Positions 62,850 to 64,000 of a stretch of 64,000 nucleotides of DNA are shown here, piece after piece; the first letter of the stretch is position 1; the number at the start of each line of letters is the position of its first letter. The notes beneath the pieces are model-generated. The model had not been told where the DNA came from. It did no database searches and worked only from the letters and a program-made list of their open reading frames with translations. This DNA comes from Stieleria magnilauensis (lineage in GTDB: Bacteria > Planctomycetota > Planctomycetia > Pirellulales > Pirellulaceae), in the NCBI GenBank assembly GCA_007753675.1, contig CP036432.1:904394-968393 (forward strand), in the 5' to 3' direction. Position numbers and translations under genes: made by a program.

Positions 62850-64000
62850 ATGGCAACAGTACGCGAACACTCGAGAGCCCGAACGGGTCTGGATCCGATC
62901 ACCACGCGGACGCTGGCCGCGTTCCGTCGACGGCGCGGAATGTTGCTGGCCGCCCGCGCGATCGGCGTCGGACTGCTGGTGTTCATCTCGCTGGCGTTAT
63001 TGCTGGCGACTTTGGATTACCTGTTCTTTTTCAGCGACGCCGTGCGCTGGACACTCAGCATCGGGATCTACGTGGCAACCGCAGCGGCGATGTGGCTGAC
63101 GGGGTTGTCGTCGTTCGCCGCCCGCGACGAGCTGGAAATTGCCCGTCACGTCGAAAGTGTCGCGCCGAACTTGCGCGAAAACCTGGTCGCCGCCGTCGAA
63201 TTGGCCGATCCCGATTCCGCCAACGGATCAGCTTATTTTCGACGCCTGTTGCAAAGTCGCGTGGCCCGCCGGATCGCGAAAGTTGATGTGGGCCAGGTGC
63301 TGCCGTTGCGTTTGGTTCGCCGCTGGGTGCTCAGTGGATCCACGGTCGCGCTGTTTTGCATCGCGTTGATGTTTATCCCCTCGGCACAATTCGGCCGTCG
63401 CTTCGCCCGCGCCGCACTTCCCGGGTTCGCCATCGAACGAGCGTCTCGGACGAAAGTCACCATCCTGGAACCGTCTCCGATGTCGGGCTACGTCGCCGAA
63501 CGGGACGCGGTGGGCGTGATCGTGCGCGTCGACGGGGCCGAAGCGGACGATGTGATGCTGCACTGGCGCAGTGCCGACGGGACCTCCGGCGAGTCACTGA
63601 TGACGCCGCGGATGGACGCGTCCGCGTTTCGGCCCGGTGACTCATCCGACGCGACGACCGCCTCTAGCGGTCCAGATGCATCCGATAGTGTTGCGAGCGA
63701 CGACGCACCCGGCGGACGATTTGCGGCCAATTTGTCCGTCGGTTCGGTGCCGATCCAATATCGCATCACGGCCGGTGACGCGATCACACTTTGGCACGAA
63801 CTGACGCCTTTGCCCCGACCACGCGTCGTTCGCTATGAAAAACGCTATCGCTTGCCGACCTACGCCCGACTCGATGATCGCACCGCCGATGAAGAACACG
63901 GGGACTTGAAAGCGCTACAGGGTACGACGGCTGAGGTGACGGTGACGTTTGACCAACCCGTCGAAAACCCCGTCGTCCGATTCGGTGTCCGCGGCGCTCG
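62850..64000 (+). CDS. Large membrane protein, truncated by the window end
   Basis: The frame starts at ATG 62850 (MATVREHSRARTGLDPITTR), 17 bp after the previous stop, with AGGAAACAG just upstream as a ribosome site, and is open to the last base (383 codons). Hydrophobic helices are near residues 32-57 (GVGLLVFISLALLLATLDYL), 70-88 (IGIYVATAAAMWLTGLSSFA) and 155-175. After that comes an extracytoplasmic beta-rich part (GYVAERDAVGVIVRVDGAEA). It resembles the DUF4175-like proteins that end such operons, but I am not certain. It is the fourth gene of the DUF58-BatA-VWA unit. Confidence 0.75.
   Translation, partial: MATVREHSRARTGLDPITTRTLAAFRRRRGMLLAARAIGVGLLVFISLALLLATLDYLFFFSDAVRWTLSIGIYVATAAAMWLTGLSSFAARDELEIARHVESVAPNLRENLVAAVELADPDSANGSAYFRRLLQSRVARRIAKVDVGQVLPLRLVRRWVLSGSTVALFCIALMFIPSAQFGRRFARAALPGFAIERASRTKVTILEPSPMSGYVAERDAVGVIVRVDGAEADDVMLHWRSADGTSGESLMTPRMDASAFRPGDSSDATTASSGPDASDSVASDDAPGGRFAANLSVGSVPIQYRITAGDAITLWHELTPLPRPRVVRYEKRYRLPTYARLDDRTADEEHGDLKALQGTTAEVTVTFDQPVENPVVRFGVRGA

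Overview
The window looks like a chromosomal segment of a Planctomycetota bacterium, most likely from the Pirellulaceae (Rhodopirellula or Stieleria type). The evidence is: two secreted formylglycine sulfatases; a giant PVC-type dehydrogenase/cytochrome c/DUF1080 fusion; a Tat-exported Gfo/Idh/MocA oxidoreductase; a YTV-repeat exported protein; weak or absent Shine-Dalgarno sites; high GC; and many dispersed palindromic repeats between genes. Species cannot be fixed from sequence alone.

Layout. 1-6.3 kb: the end of a plus-strand gene, an acyltransferase/acyl-ACP synthetase fusion, an IS1182-family element inserted in a palindromic repeat, and a sulfatase. 6.4-17.1 kb: two near-identical IS110-family elements in the same orientation, one split by an intact IS3-family element. 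They bracket a redox-fold lipoprotein, an O-methyltransferase, a membrane protein, tRNA-Ser(UGA) and a small coiled-coil lipoprotein. 17-24 kb: a nested palindrome block, a hypothetical gene, an overlapping hpt-GT4-GT4 operon, a hypothetical gene, a GT2 and a membrane protein. 24-26.8 kb: a RbsD/FucU-like gene divergent from a site-2 protease, flanked by two copies of a composite palindromic repeat. 26.8-35.1 kb: a YqiJ-like membrane protein, a flotillin and a 1750-residue AAA ATPase, the most system-like unit here. 35.4-42.1 kb: the YTV-type protein, oxidoreductase plus sulfatase, and a second type of IS110 transposase. 42.6-50.3 kb: the 1946-residue multidomain dehydrogenase and a Cys-rich planctomycete protein ending at a strong terminator. 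50.4-57 kb: an orphan zinc-ribbon/Toprim primase-like protein, queA, a small membrane protein, leuC-leuD and rarD. 57.2-64 kb: a tightly overlapping DUF58 / BatA-VWA / VWA / membrane-protein operon that runs off the end.

Functional picture. Housekeeping functions (queA, leuCD, hpt, tRNA-Ser, lipid acyl recycling) are mixed with exported enzymes for sulfated and glycosidic polymers, and with membrane-organising or VWA-chaperone-type operons. Intergenic DNA is unusually informative: it holds several palindromic and short tandem repeat families, and the insertion sequences visibly use some of these repeats as targets. Starts were moved inward from the longest frame where a signal peptide, gene overlap or family length argued for it; function calls are from motif recognition, not from database searches.
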